Shown here in pieces: positions 41,355-51,909 of a stretch of DNA of 64,000 bases (positions are counted from its first letter, which is position 1; every line of letters starts with the position of its first letter). Position numbers and translations under genes: made by a program. Under the pieces are notes generated by a model. That model saw nothing but the letters and a program-made list of their open reading frames with translations. It was not told where the DNA came from and did not search any database. The DNA is taken from contig JAUMIR010000002.1 in assembly GCA_030847615.1 (NCBI GenBank), forward strand, positions 239,215,809-239,279,808. The letters run 5' to 3'. Origin of the DNA: Gambelia wislizenii. Taxonomy: Eukaryota; Chordata; Lepidosauria; Squamata; Crotaphytidae.

Positions 41355-41725
41355 AGCCAGCCTGTTGTAGTGATTTGAGCGTTAGACTACGACTCTGGAG
41401 TGTGTGTGTGTGTGTGTGTTTGTGTTCAAGTCGCCTGTTGACTCCAGGCGACCCCATGAATTTCAAAGGGTTTTTTTTTATTAAGGCAAGGAATATTCAG
41501 AGGTGACTTTGCCAGTTCCTTTCTCTGAACCCTGGAGAACAGGGTTCAAATTGCTGCTCAGTTATGGAAACCCACTGGGTGACCTTGGGCAAGTCACACT
41601 CTCTCAGCCTCAGAGCAAGGCAAAGGCAAACCGCCTCTGAGCAAACTTTGCCAAGAAAACCCTGTGACAGGTTCGCCTTAGGGTCTCCATATGTTGGAAA
41701 CGACTTGAATGCACACAGCAGCAAA
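41355..41725 (+). mobile_element. tRNA-headed SINE, split by a 5S SINE
   Basis: Head TGATTTGAGCGTTAGACTAC (A-box region) to 41400, then B-box-like GGTTCAAATTGCTGCTC from 41543, the GACCTTGGGCAAGTCACACT block, and the 3' end GGAAACGACTTGAATGCACA. Complete apart from the insertion at 41401-41520. CTGGAG occurs at both junctions and may be the target duplication. Confidence 0.8.
41401..41520 (-). mobile_element. 5S SINE 3' end, nested in a tRNA SINE
   Basis: A (GT)n tail (41401-41420), then TCAAGTCGCCTGTTGACTCC, CCCATGAATTTCAAAGGG and the AATATTCAGAGGTGAC block, are the reverse of the 5S SINE body. It is truncated before the 5S head. Confidence 0.75.
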
Positions 41726-42021
41726 CACACATGGACCCCGGGAGGAGTCCAGGGCGTCTTGAGCCCCCTCCCCAACCTCAGCCTATTGGGGGGCTGACTG
41801 CCCCCAATGATCAGACACCAGAGCACCTAGATTCCTGTGCAGTTGAGCCCCCTGAAAAGGAATTGCCTTCCAGAAGTGTCCCAGTTCATACAAATCTTTG
41901 CATTCACTTCATAGGGTTTTCTATACCCCCTCTTTTCCTTGATATATCCATATATATATATATATATTGCTTTAAACAATTTTATAATGTTTCATCCTTG
42001 TCTTCATGGGAGTCAAAATTT
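41726..42021. other. Unassigned intergenic DNA
   Basis: Short (AT)n at 41950-41967. No gene. Confidence 0.35.
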
Positions 42022-42032
42022 ATAATGACCCA

Positions 42033-42381
42033 AGAGGCGATAATTCTTAATGGGAAGTAGCGCATGGAGAAAGAATGTAGGTAAGGAGGAATGGATGTAA
42101 GAAGAGGATAGGGGTAGAGTTAGAAAGGAAATAAACTGGAGAGTTAGAATTGATAGTAGCATATTTTTAGTTAAACTAGGAAAATGTGGGAGGGATTAGG
42201 GGAGTAAGGAAAGACATGTGTGTTTTTTTTCTTTATGGATGCTTTAAGATTGTAAGAAAAAGGATGATCTATGAGCTGGAGTGAATTTAAGATTGGAAAG
42301 ATGGTGTAATATTGGAAAGATTGTGTACTATTTGTAACCCGGAAAGTGAAAAAAAAAATAAACTGCAAAAAAAAAAAAATC
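42033..42381 (+). mobile_element. Poly(A) retroposed fragment, probably an L1 3' UTR
   Basis: An A-rich segment ends with AATAAACTGC and a run of 13 A (42367-42379). ATAATGACCCA occurs on both sides (42022-42032 and 42382-42392), an 11-bp target duplication. These are marks of L1-mediated retroposition. No coding sequence is recognisable; L1 3' UTR is the best guess from its composition. Confidence 0.6.
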
Positions 42382-42392
42382 ATAATGACCCA

Positions 42393-43221
42393 TCTGCCAG
42401 TCCTGAAGCCCACCCCTTATCTTAAAAATAGTATATCTATACACACCCCGTGTACTACAGTCTACAGAGGTGGCTTGGCAGTGATTCATTCATTACCGTC
42501 ATGTCCTGCTTCTCCAGGTATCCCCACCCCCAATTAGAACAAAAAGAGGCACAAAAACGGAAAGGAACGGCAGGTGGGGGGCAAAGGGATCAGAAAGAAG
42601 CCGGAAAAGAGTTAGGAAGCATCTCTGTAAAGAAAAAGATCCTACGATTATATGGTTACACTTCCTTAGAGTTGTAGAAGAAATAGGAGAATCCGCCAAC
42701 CACCCAAATGAGGTGGATTTTAACCCCGTTGATTTCAATGGGAGAGTGCAGGACGGCGTGATATGCAAGCCCCTGGGGGTGGGGATGCTGAGTTTCCTCT
42801 GCGCCACTTCTCTGGGGTCCCTACTTATAAATCCAAATCCAGAGGGTAAATGTGCCTCTCTCTGGTCCCGGAAACAATTTGCTATTCCGCTCTCCCCTCC
42901 CTTGGCTACACTTGAGGAATTATTATTATTCCAGTAAAGAGGTGACGCCTACGTCTCGCTTTTCTCTGGCGAAGGCTTGGGAGGGTTCCCTCCCCCTCTC
43001 TCCTCCACCACTTTGTTGGAGAGGCTCCTTCCTTAGTCAGCAAGTTGGCGGCCCCTGTCCTAATCCGACCCGCCCGTCGTCCAGGCGCAAGGACGGGCCG
43101 CCTGCAAGCCTGGCTCCTGAGCCTTCATTCGCCATGGCTGGACTCCTCTTGGTTAGTCTCAACTGGAGCAGACCCATTCCATCAATTGTTGAGTGGTGGC
43201 TCTACACCTAAGTAAATCTCA
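42393..43221. other. Intergenic DNA with moderate GC content
   Basis: 43060-43100 is CpG-rich with a small inverted repeat (GCCCGTC facing GACGGGC). An open plus frame (42852-43211) has no domain, and no promoter motif was seen. Confidence 0.35.
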
Positions 43222-43498
43222 TCGAGGCAATGGGTCCACTGAGGATGGAGCATGCTTGTTTGCTGCTGCTCCAGAGACTAGGACAAGGAACCATGGGTTC
43301 AAACTACAGGAAAGAGATTCCACCAAAACATTAGGAAGAACTTCCTGACAGTAAGAGTTGTTTGGAAGTGGAATGCACTGCCTAGGAGTGTAGATGAGTC
43401 TCCTTCTTTGGAGGTTTCTAAACAGAGGCTGGATGGCCATCCATCGGGGGCTGGACTAGATGCCCTTTGTGGTATCTTCCAACTCTATGATTCTATTA
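43222..43498 (+). mobile_element. CR1 3' end
   Basis: Decayed CR1 C-terminal coding sequence (a FHQNIRKNFLTV-like block at about 43319-43354) continues to GGCTGGACTAGATGCCC and the TCTATGATTCTATT tail. Confidence 0.75.
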
Positions 43499-43679
43499 CG
43501 AAGGACCAGCAACCAAATGCAGGCCCTTTAAATTATGACCCACCTTTGCCTCCCAAAAGACGCTGAAGACTAAACTTCTGAATTAAAAAACATATGGTCA
43601 AAACATGCCGTGAAAGCCAATCAATTAAGAAGAGAGATGGGGGGGGGGCTTGTAATTTCAGAAAATATTCTAGCAATTT
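43499..43679. other. Short unassigned spacer
   Basis: Contains a G run at 43640. No gene. Confidence 0.3.
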
Positions 43680-43820
43680 AGAATCACAGAATCCTAGAGT
43701 TATAAGGGACCACAAGGGCCATCTAGTCCAACCTCCTGCCATGCAGGAATCAACGCACCCCTGACAAATGGCCACCTAGCCTCTTTTAAAAAACCTCCAA
43801 AGATGGAGACTCCACCACAA
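43680..43820 (-). mobile_element. CR1 3' tail fragment
   Basis: Reverse orientation: AGAATCACAGAATCCTAGAG, then GGCCATCTAGTCCAACCTCC and CCTGCCATGCAGGAATC. Confidence 0.75.
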
Positions 43821-43890
43821 ACATATGGTTAGAATGTCGCTGCAAGACAGACAAAATAACTTCCCATTAAAATATAAATAATACAATGTA

Positions 43891-44171
43891 AAATATACTT
43901 TTATGAGCCTTCCAGTCGGCTGGGCTTGTGGCGACCCTATCCAACGGTTCCTTGGCAAAATGTATCCGGAGAAGGTTTGCTACTGAATCCCTCTGAGGCT
44001 GAGGTTATACATACTTTGCAATGAGCGGGTGGCACTGATTTCGGCGAGGCTTACCTCTGAGTAGACATGCCTAGGATGGCACTGTGTGTGTTGGAGTCAC
44101 TCCTCTGATTTACGTGGCTGAGCGAGGATTCGAATCCTGATCTCCTGGAGTCCTGGATCAGTACTTAAACC
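43891..44171 (-). mobile_element. tRNA-headed SINE, split by a hAT-like element
   Basis: On the minus strand the head includes a B-box-like GATTCGAATCCTCGC. The 3' part lies at 43891-44005. A short TACCTCTGAGTAGACATGCC repeat seems to be inserted at about 44017-44095. The tRNA-like 5' end continues at 44571-44588 beyond the hAT-like element. Confidence 0.65.
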
Positions 44172-44562
44172 CAGGACCGGTTTAAGGAATTTGGGGGGGG
44201 GGCCTGCAATGCTTTATTTTCGGGGGGGCCATGTGGTTATCGCAGATCAATGTAACCTAACTCAACCTAAGCTATTCACAGTACAGGATATTCAGATTAT
44301 TACTAATAACGTTTTTGCAGGAGGAGGGTTACTATGGCCCCCCTCACAATGATGCCCCCCCCCTGCAATGCTTTATTTGGGGGGGGGCATATGTTTAGCT
44401 CAGGTCAATGTGACCTAACTCAACCTAAGCTATTCACAGTACAGGATATTCAGATTATTACTCATAATGTTTTTGCAGGAGAAGGGTTACTACTATGGGC
44501 CCCCCCACAATGATGGGGGCCCCTGCAGATGCTGATGCCGCTGGTGCCTTAAACCGCCCCTG
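44172..44562. mobile_element. hAT-like element with two internal tandem units
   Basis: Ends CAGGACCGGTTTAAGG and CCTTAAACCGCCCCTG, with a perfect 8-bp duplication CTTAAACC (44164-44171 and 44563-44570). Two internal units start near 44204 and 44363. It is homologous to 39935-40487 but has one unit fewer, and lies inside a tRNA SINE. Confidence 0.85.
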
Positions 44563-44588
44563 CTTAAACCGCCACAGCGCACTGGCTC

Positions 44589-45070
44589 TCTCAGATATAT
44601 TCCTTTATGCATATATAATATAATAGTGTAATGTAGTGTACACTCGCAGGGGTGGGGAAATGGGGTTGATTGCGCTCCATTTTCTCCCCTTGACATTATG
44701 TGGCATTCATTTTTGTCCCTATTTGTGGCTCTTCACCTTTCTCCCGTGTAGATGATTGAGAAGGGGAGCAAACAGTCTGACATCTGAGCAAACTGGGCTC
44801 TGACTATTTTATTAATGAATGGGGGAAAGAGCGTTGGCGAAAGCGAATCATCGGGTTGTCCCCCCACCGCTCCAAAGAGTCAGTAACCAGCCCCTGCAAA
44901 CGTGCTTTGAAAGGTTACCTGGGTGGACTGTACCTCCCAGCAGTCCTAGCTGGCAATAGACAATTGTGAAGAATTTTGCGGCCCGACAAAACCTGGAGGA
45001 ACTCTGCTCCCATCTCAGAGCATGCCTTCTCCCTTCAACACCAAGCTGGATGTACGCTTTTTAAAAAAAC
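44589..45070. other. Intergenic DNA with a MITE family D remnant
   Basis: 44925-45005 (GGACTGTACCTCCCAGCAGT, then CCTGGAGGAACTC) resembles family D. The rest is unassigned. Confidence 0.35.
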
Positions 45071-45071
45071 A

Positions 45072-45104
<33 letters not shown>
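45071..45104. repeat. (AAT)n microsatellite
   Basis: About eleven AAT units. Confidence 0.9.
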
Positions 45105-45106
<2 letters not shown>

Positions 45107-46915
45107 AAAGTTGTCTTTTAGTATTTTAAAATAAATCTAACGAGGTACATTTAAAAAAAAACAATTTTAAAAGATGTATACGAAAACCGTGACAACAGCA
45201 AAACAGAACTGGCACTAGAACAAGGGAGAATCCAAAACACAGCAGTGTTCTCAAAGTTCCAGATCTGTAATTAAAATATCTGGGGAAATAAGGTTGTGAC
45301 AGTGTATAACTCCAGCGATGAAATAGCAGGATGCAGCCCGGTTGGTTGGTTGGTTGGTTCAGCAAGATGGGTTTTCTTCAACCTCGCCCATCTTCGAAGG
45401 GACCTTGGAGAGATTTGTTTGCAGTCCCCGTCCAATCCTACAAGTTAAGCTGGATGCCAATCCAACTTCATCAAGCGAGGAGTCCTGCTAGATCAAGAAC
45501 ATCATGTGCTCCTCTTTTCCGATTATTCGGATGGCTCTGGGTTGCATATCTACCCTTTCAACACGGAGGCTCTCTCTCAAGGACGAGGGTGATATTCAGG
45601 GGTGTCCTCTTGGCCATGCAGCAAAAATACAACAAACTCCAAAATTCACAAAACAGTGATACCTTTATTGGGCCAACTAAAATGCACAAAATCCAGCATG
45701 CAAGCTTTTGAATCTCCACTGGCTTCTTCATCAGGCAAAGATGTTTAAAATCACATAGGAGGAGAAAAGTGACGACGTGAGAGTCACAGAGTCACATTTT
45801 GTCTCGGATGTTACTTCTGTTGCCAGCTAGGATAGTCTGGAAGGCTTATCAACGCAGGCGAGACCCCACTCCTTCTTGGCCATGTGGGGACTGGAAACAA
45901 AAGACAGTAAAACACGGGCAACAAAATGTCAGATTCATTAGCAACAGCCCAGTAACTTCCCTTGAGATCCAGGCAAACTCTGTCCTCTGCAAAGCGAACT
46001 GCTTTACTTAGGCAGAAAACATTGCATTTCTCAAGAAGTCCCTGTACTGCTACCTCTGGAAGAACTTTTAGGTGCTGTATAGGGTTAAAAGTTGTCATTT
46101 GTAGACCAAATGAAGGAGTTTTACCTCTGCTGGAGGTAGATGCCTCAAAGAGTCAAGTCCCAGGCCATGAGCTCCCTCTGGGGATCGTCTGGCTATCTAG
46201 GTGGTTTTGAACCTATTTCCCATCAGTTCCAGCCAGATTGGTAAACGATGAAGGATAAAAGAACCTGGAATTCACCAGTCTCTAGAGAACCACCGGTTTG
46301 CTACCCGTTTTTTTATTTACAGCAGAGGGAGACATCTGGATTTTTTTTTTAATGCAACATGCAGAGTCCCTCACCACTGGCTACAATTGATGGAAACGAG
46401 TCCAACAACATCTGGAAGTCCACCATTTCACAGCCCAACATGTTGACAAGTAGCCATTGGCGCTTCTTTGTTTTGTGGAGCGTGTTTAGCGTGTCTTCTT
46501 CCTTAAAGCCGGTTCTCTAACCATTACCCCACGCTGCCTCCTAAGGAGGCTTTATTAATGAAAGTGGAACCAATGAACGGTAGATGTATGCATATGGTTA
46601 CAGACAGCTTTGGTCTGGGGTGTAATTTAAAGGAAACTTTGAGCACCATCGTGCTACAACTCCAAAAAATACCCATCTGTGAAGAGCAGAAATCACATGC
46701 CAGGCACCTCCGGTTTCGTTTTTTGGTACTCCGTGTCCCCTGGGGTTTCCAAGACCTGCCAAAGTGCCCAACCTTAAATTAGAAGAACCACAGAGCACTC
46801 CAAGAAGAACCAGAGTGAGCTTATTTAGCAGGTTGGTCCAGATTCTGGGCTCCAGCATTCAGTTTTTGGTTGCATCCAAACACTCATCTCTGTGCTGGGG
46901 AAAGTGAGACACCCC
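45105..46915. other. Intergenic DNA with small repeats
   Basis: (GGTT)n at 45339-45358. 45640-45735 (CTTTATTGGGCCAACTAAAA, then GCTTTTGAATCTCCACTGGC) looks like a dispersed reptile repeat of unknown class. No gene; the 126-codon plus frame at 45331-45711 has no domain. Confidence 0.35.
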
Positions 46916-47015
46916 CCCCAGATGTTTTCTGACAACAACTCCCATCTTCTCTGGCCACTGGCCATGCTGGCTGGGGATTCTGGGGTGTGAAGTTCAACAC
47001 CTCCGGCCAGCCAAA
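46916..47015. mobile_element. MITE family D fragment
   Basis: CCCAGATGTTTTCTGACAAC and CCATGCTGGCTGGGG are present, with a mirrored right side. Confidence 0.5.
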
Positions 47016-47085
47016 GCTTCCCTAGTTTCTGATTTCCAAGAAAGAAAAATCAGCTTCAAAACACACATATACACAATATTCTGTT

Positions 47086-47265
47086 GTTGTTCTGTGCCTT
47101 CAAGTCGTTTCCAACTTATGTCGGCGGAAATACCGGGGGGGGGTGAGGCTGAGAATATGTGACTTGCCCAAGGTCACCCACCACTGGCTTTCCACGGCTG
47201 AGCGGGGATTCGAACCCTGCTCGCCAGAATCGTAGTCCGAAGTTCTAACCACGACGCCACGCCTT
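47086..47265 (-). mobile_element. tRNA-headed SINE
   Basis: 3' end GTTGTTCTGTGCCTTCAAGT, central GACTTGCCCAAGGTCACCCA, and a tRNA-like head with a B-box-like GGTTCGAATCCCCGC near 47203-47217 in reverse. Internally deleted. Confidence 0.75.
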
Positions 47266-48024
47266 AAAGTTGGAATTATCTTGTCGAAGGCCCTGGGGAC
47301 CAAATCCTTCCCCACTTAACTTCGATGGAGGCTGGAACGTAATCCTGGTGTTGACCACGACGGCTCCAAACCTATACAGACTTACCTTAGAGTAAGCACT
47401 ATTGAATACAATAGGCCTTACTTCCGAGGAAACATAATTAAATTGTGCTGTCCCCTAGTAGGACTACACTACAGAGTTATCTTTTTTAATTAGGTATTTA
47501 TAACACTTGGAGAGCACCTTAACTGGCCCGGCTGCATCCTAGCGTATCCTAGGATCCATAGTTTGGCAAGGTAGAAAACATTCTCTGGTAAAGAGCAATA
47601 AGCCACCCTCTGCAAAAAAATAAAATAAAATAAAAATTACTACTATTACTGCGCCTCCGTCGTCTCCTAAAAATGGACTCCGACGTCAGCAGAGTATTCT
47701 CAGTACCCTAGCAAACTACAAGTCCCAAGATGCTATCATCTGCAGTTATTCCATTTGAAATCGGGTCGACCTACTTACAACTGTGTTGCAAGTCTTCTGA
47801 AGTCAGCTCAGGCTTTGGAAGATCTCCAGGCAAAGTGGGCTCGAGGAGAAGGCCTTTCTGCTGGGAGATTGTCTGGCCAGACACTGGCTACATACATGAG
47901 GCTGAGCCTTTCTGGACTTAATCCTTTAAAAAGTCTTGGTCTTTTGTTTTTTTTAAATTTCCATACAGGGGCTTAGGATCCAATGTTACTAATAATACAC
48001 TGCTTCTAAACACATTTGCTTAGA
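47266..48024. other. Unassigned intergenic DNA
   Basis: 47375-47435 is a copy of the short dispersed TTAGAGTAAGC repeat. No gene. Confidence 0.35.
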
Positions 48025-48025
48025 A

Positions 48026-48175
48026 CAGGGATGGGGCATTCAGCCGCCTTCCAGATGTTGTAAGATTTCAGCTCCCAGCATCCCTCACCATTGACGATGT
48101 TGGCTGGGGCTGCTGGGACTTACAGGCGAGCAACATCTGGGAGACGGGATAGTTTAGAAGTTAGTCCCTGGTTTA
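48026..48175. mobile_element. MITE family D
   Basis: CAGGGATGGGGCATTC at the left, CCAGATGTTGTAAGATTTCA, CCCAGCATCCCTCACCATTG and a mirrored GGGACTTACAGGCGAGCAAC, then CATCTGG. Confidence 0.6.
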
Positions 48176-48529
48176 GACGTTAATCCCATCGCCTTTTCAA
48201 CTGTCTAAAATCCTCACTGAATCTCACTGGGTAACCGTGGGCCAGTTTCCAGTCTAACCTACCCCACAAGACTGTTGTAAGACAAAATAGGATGGAATAT
48301 ATGCCGCTCTCCCCTGGTGCTCCCCTTGGACTGAAATGCCCATCATCCTTGGCAGCATAGGAAAGGGTGAGGAATCATGGGCACTGCAGTCTAACAACAT
48401 CCAGAGGGTTACTACGAATTGCCCAGCCCTGTTGTACGTCTCTCTCTAAACTCCTCGGAAAAAGAGGCAGATAAACATGTTATTTTTTTAAAAAAATCCC
48501 CCCTGCCCCATAAAAGGGCGTTGCAAAAC
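48176..48529. other. Intergenic DNA with another family D remnant
   Basis: 48330-48430 carries a decayed family D pattern (AAATGCCCATCATCCTTGGC; GCAGTCTAACAACATCC). No gene. Confidence 0.35.
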
Positions 48530-48765
48530 TGCGCTGTACTGTCTATCTGTGTTTTGCTTATTTGTTGTTTTTAATAGCTAGGTTTTAAAATTGGTTTTAA
48601 TTTTTTAAGGATTTTAAGGTTTTAAGGATAGTTTAATGATATTTTTAACTTCTATATTTGCTGTTTTTGTTAGCTATGGTTTGTTTGTTTTTTCAACTGA
48701 TGTGTAAACCGCCTTGAGTCCCAGACTGGGGAAACGGTGTGATATTAATGCTAAAAATTATAATT
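48530..48765 (+). mobile_element. LINE-type 3' end
   Basis: T-rich 3' UTR followed by GTAAACCGCCTTGAGTCC and GGGGAAACGGTGTGATATTA, a tail type repeated near 52705 and 11050. No coding remains. Confidence 0.55.
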
Positions 48766-49117
48766 ATAGAAAGAAAAAGCAGGGAAAGCAGGATTAAAGT
48801 ATTTGGACGCAGCTGTGTTCAGGAACAGTCTCCTAAACTAAGTATTATTATTTTTTTAGTAACCCAGTGCTAAAATGTACTTTGAATGAGACTGGGGAAG
48901 CGTCTTGCATTGTAGACTTCAGAGAAAATTAATCCGGATCTTATATAATACTCTCCCGGCACTGTGAGGGCTGGCAACCTTTTTAAAAAAGTGGTTTCTG
49001 TGCTCCTTCGTGGTCACTGTATATTTTTTAAAAAGCATCCACTATTCCAGACATTAGCACCAAAAGCACAACCTAACCATTACTGGTTGAAACTAAAGGG
49101 TAAAATTCAAAGACTTA
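48766..49117. other. Unassigned intergenic DNA
   Basis: No feature recognised. Confidence 0.35.
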
Positions 49118-49305
49118 GCCTAGTTAGTCTTAGAAGATTGGAGGAAGCAAAGAGATCTTGTAGAACCCTTGAGATTAAAGGAGAGAAAATTGTAGCATCA
49201 ACTTTCGTCGACTTAAAACTCTAGCATCTGAGGAAGGAGACAAAGTCTACGAAAACTTATGCTACAATTTTCTCTCTTTCTCTGTTAGTCTCAAAGGGGG
49301 CTGCA
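49118..49305. mobile_element. Palindromic interspersed repeat (GTTAGTCT type)
   Basis: The outer motifs TAGTTAGTCTTAGAAG and GTTAGTCTCAAAGG are joined to an inner 34-bp inverted repeat (49181-49214 against 49243-49276, about 4 mismatches). CTAGCATCTGAGGAAGG lies in the loop. Related pieces occur at 26405/27552, 19487 and 17195. Probably a non-autonomous DNA element, class unknown. Confidence 0.55.
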
Positions 49306-49704
49306 GGCTTGCTTACTGGTTGGAAAAATGAGCCTTTTTCGGGGGAAGGGGAGGGAAGAGGCCCAGCAAGGCGGTAGGGAAGCTTGAGAAATATCTTTAA
49401 ACAATTTCGCCTAATAATAATTTAGCCCATGACGCTCTTGTCAGAAATAGCTTCAGGGACGATTCAATCAGAAAGTGATGTTAAAGTCGGATTTAGTCTA
49501 ACAGGGAAGCGTGACGCTCACGTTTACCTTTCCTGCGTATAGACATTAGTGGGAAGTGAAAGGATTTCACTTGGGCTGGATCCTGGCTCCACTGTATACA
49601 TTTATACATTTATTTAATCATATACAGTATCAATGTATTGCTCTGGAGCAAAAAGTATTGGAGTCCCTTTCTGCTCATGGCACCACCGAAGGTACCACCA
49701 CATG
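49306..49704. other. Unassigned intergenic DNA
   Basis: No feature recognised. Confidence 0.35.
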
Positions 49705-49868
49705 TATTTCTAGTCTGCTTTAAATATATATATATTAGCTAACACACATTGGAAACTGCTTAATGCAGGGTAGATGTGTAAATGGCTATTGCTTAAAACA
49801 ATTTGTAAGCCGCTCTGACAGCCTTGTGGCTGAAGAGCGGGGTATAAATAAATAAATAAATAAAATAA
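49705..49868 (+). mobile_element. Retroposon 3' end ending in (AAAT)n
   Basis: GCTAACACACATTGGAAACT, GTAAGCCGCTCTGACAGCC and GAAGAGCGGGGTATAAATAA precede an (AAAT)n tail. An inverted copy lies at 50788-50935. Confidence 0.6.
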
Positions 49869-50265
49869 AAATATATGAAAGGGTCCATTTCGGGGTGACG
49901 ACTGGTCTTGCAACCTTGAGCAAATTTACTAGACGGCAGTAATGTACAGTACGTTAGGCTCAGCATTGCTTCTAAGATTTTTTTTTACTATTTATTTAAT
50001 TTCCGCTTTTACACTTATACATAGCATAACAAAACATACATAACATACATGACATACATGGCATAACTTATACATAACCTACATAACATACTTTCATCCA
50101 TATCCCAATTAATTGAACATTTGCTTAACAGTACATATTACTTGACACTTCCCCACTCCCAATCTTCTGCTTCTGAGATTTTTAAACTACAAAATGTTAA
50201 AAGCTTATCTAAAAGGGGAGGCTGGTAGGAATTTGAACAATAAATCAGAAGAGGGAGTGCTGCTC
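49869..50265. other. AT-rich intergenic DNA
   Basis: 50015-50095 is an irregular ACATAACATAC-type tandem stretch. No gene. Confidence 0.4.
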
Positions 50266-50455
50266 ACACAGTGCCATCCTAGGCATGTCTACTCAGAAGC
50301 AAGCCCCATGGAGTTCAATGTGACTTTCTCCCAGCTAAAGGGGTGTATAACCTCAAAGCCTTACAGGAAGGCGATGGCAAACCTCCTTTGAATAAATCTT
50401 GCCCGGTGAACCCTGGAAAAGGATCACCATAAGTCGATTTGGATCAGTCGTTAGA
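50266..50455 (+). mobile_element. Decayed SINE 3' part next to a short repeat
   Basis: 50275-50335 is the short TCTACTCAGAAGCAAGCCCC repeat. 50360-50450 contains GGCAAACCTCCTTTGAATAA, then GAACCCTGGAAAAGGATCAC and CATAAGTCGATTTGG, the tRNA SINE 3' part. Confidence 0.45.
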
Positions 50456-50787
50456 GAAATACGAACAACAATGGCAGAAAGTCATGGAATATATTATAAA
50501 ATGCATTGGAAACAAGAGTAATGTAGCTGTCAAAAGGAATCCAAAGGGACGGTGTACGCAACAAAAACGATACCCAGATTGGGCGTGTTTATATAGATAA
50601 TGTATAAAAAAAATTCTATATGGATATGCACATAGAAATTCAAAGCTTTCCATGTTAGAACAGATAAAATAATGTGTAGGACAGGTAAAGAATCACAGAA
50701 ATATTTAAGATGAGAGGTATATTTGTACTTGAGAGGAAATAATAATATAATGGTTGAATAAAAGGAATGGGGAGGTGGGAAGTACAT

Positions 50788-50935
50788 ATTTTATTTTATT
50801 TATTTATTTATACCCCGCTCTTCAGCCACAAGGCTATCAGAGCGGCTTACAAATTGTTCTAAGCAATAGCTATTTATACATCTACACTGCATTAAACAGT
50901 CTCCAATGTGTGTTAGCTAAATGCCCCCATTTTAT
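50788..50935 (-). mobile_element. Retroposon 3' end, inverted copy
   Basis: The reverse complement of the element at 49705-49868: (TTTA)n, then ATACCCCGCTCTTCAGCCAC and TCTCCAATGTGTGTTAGCTA. Confidence 0.6.
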
Positions 50936-51639
50936 TAATGGATTGTATAACATGCAAAATAGAAGACGATATATATACTATATATATATATACGCATACA
51001 GAATGTTGAAACAATGGGAACACAAAAAATAACATGTAAGCTTCTGTAACATTTATGAACTTTGAAATTAAAAAATGTATTTTAAAAAAGCACACAGCAG
51101 CAGCAACAACAAGTGTATATAGGACTTTTTTTTTTTTAACAAAAGCTTTCTTCCTAAAATTGAAAAGCCAAAAAATTGATGCCTGGGCCAAGTGTCTGCT
51201 CGAAAAGTCTCCTGAGAAATATTCCGATCCAGTCCCAAGTATAGAGTCAATTCATAGACTTTGTCCCTCGTCAAATCAAGCCCCCCTTTCTTGGGAACTG
51301 GGACCTTTCATGTTCATTTGAATCTTGGCGTATCTAGCGGACAGTCATGGATGTAAAACATTCAGGACCTTCAGCCCTGGATATTGTGTGTGTGTTTGTG
51401 TGCTTTAGAAGACCTGGGACGGGAGGGACTAAGTTCTAAAGGGAAAGAAGTCGTTCCCTTAATAAACGGAGAATAAACGGAGTAAGCAGTTTATTCTCTT
51501 GCTCTTTGCTAGTTTGAAAAAGTCGCCCGGGAGACTGAACCAGCCTTGTGAATTTCTCAAAAGCTACCCCAGGAAACTTCTTTCGCTGCCTCATTGATTC
51601 AGATTTCACCACCATCACCACCTTCGCTCTCCCATCTTG
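50936..51639. other. AT-rich intergenic DNA
   Basis: (TA)n at 50970-50991 and a T run at 51126-51137. No gene. Confidence 0.35.
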
Positions 51640-51765
51640 GTTTTTGGGTGGGCAAAAATGTGGCCCTCCAGATGTTGTGGGATTGCAGCTCCCAGCATTT
51701 CCCACCATTGGCTGGCTAAGGCTGATGGGAGTTGCAGTCTGATAACATGTTGAATGGGGAGAGAC
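51640..51765. mobile_element. MITE family D
   Basis: GGCCCTCCAGATGTTGTGGG, GCAGCTCCCAGCATTTCCCA, then mirrored GATGGGAGTTGCAGTCTGAT. Confidence 0.65.
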
Positions 51766-51909
51766 ACAATTCCCCACCCGTAGCTGAGGCATAATGCCTT
51801 ATGGCTCATATCAACCTTCAAACTTGAAGCAGTGAGGGACGGGGAGGAAAAGAAAATGGCTTTTTAAATATTTTTAAAAATAGGTCAAAAGTGCTCGGAA
51901 AACTCATTT

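Noticed and set aside
41010..41378. Cys/Val-rich and His/Thr-rich long frames
   Set aside because: Translations of a CA/TA dinucleotide tract.
42700..43150. CpG-island promoter and first exon (ATG in good context near 43134)
   Set aside because: The frame ends after about 25 codons, no splice or downstream exon is recognisable, and CpG content is only moderate by eye.
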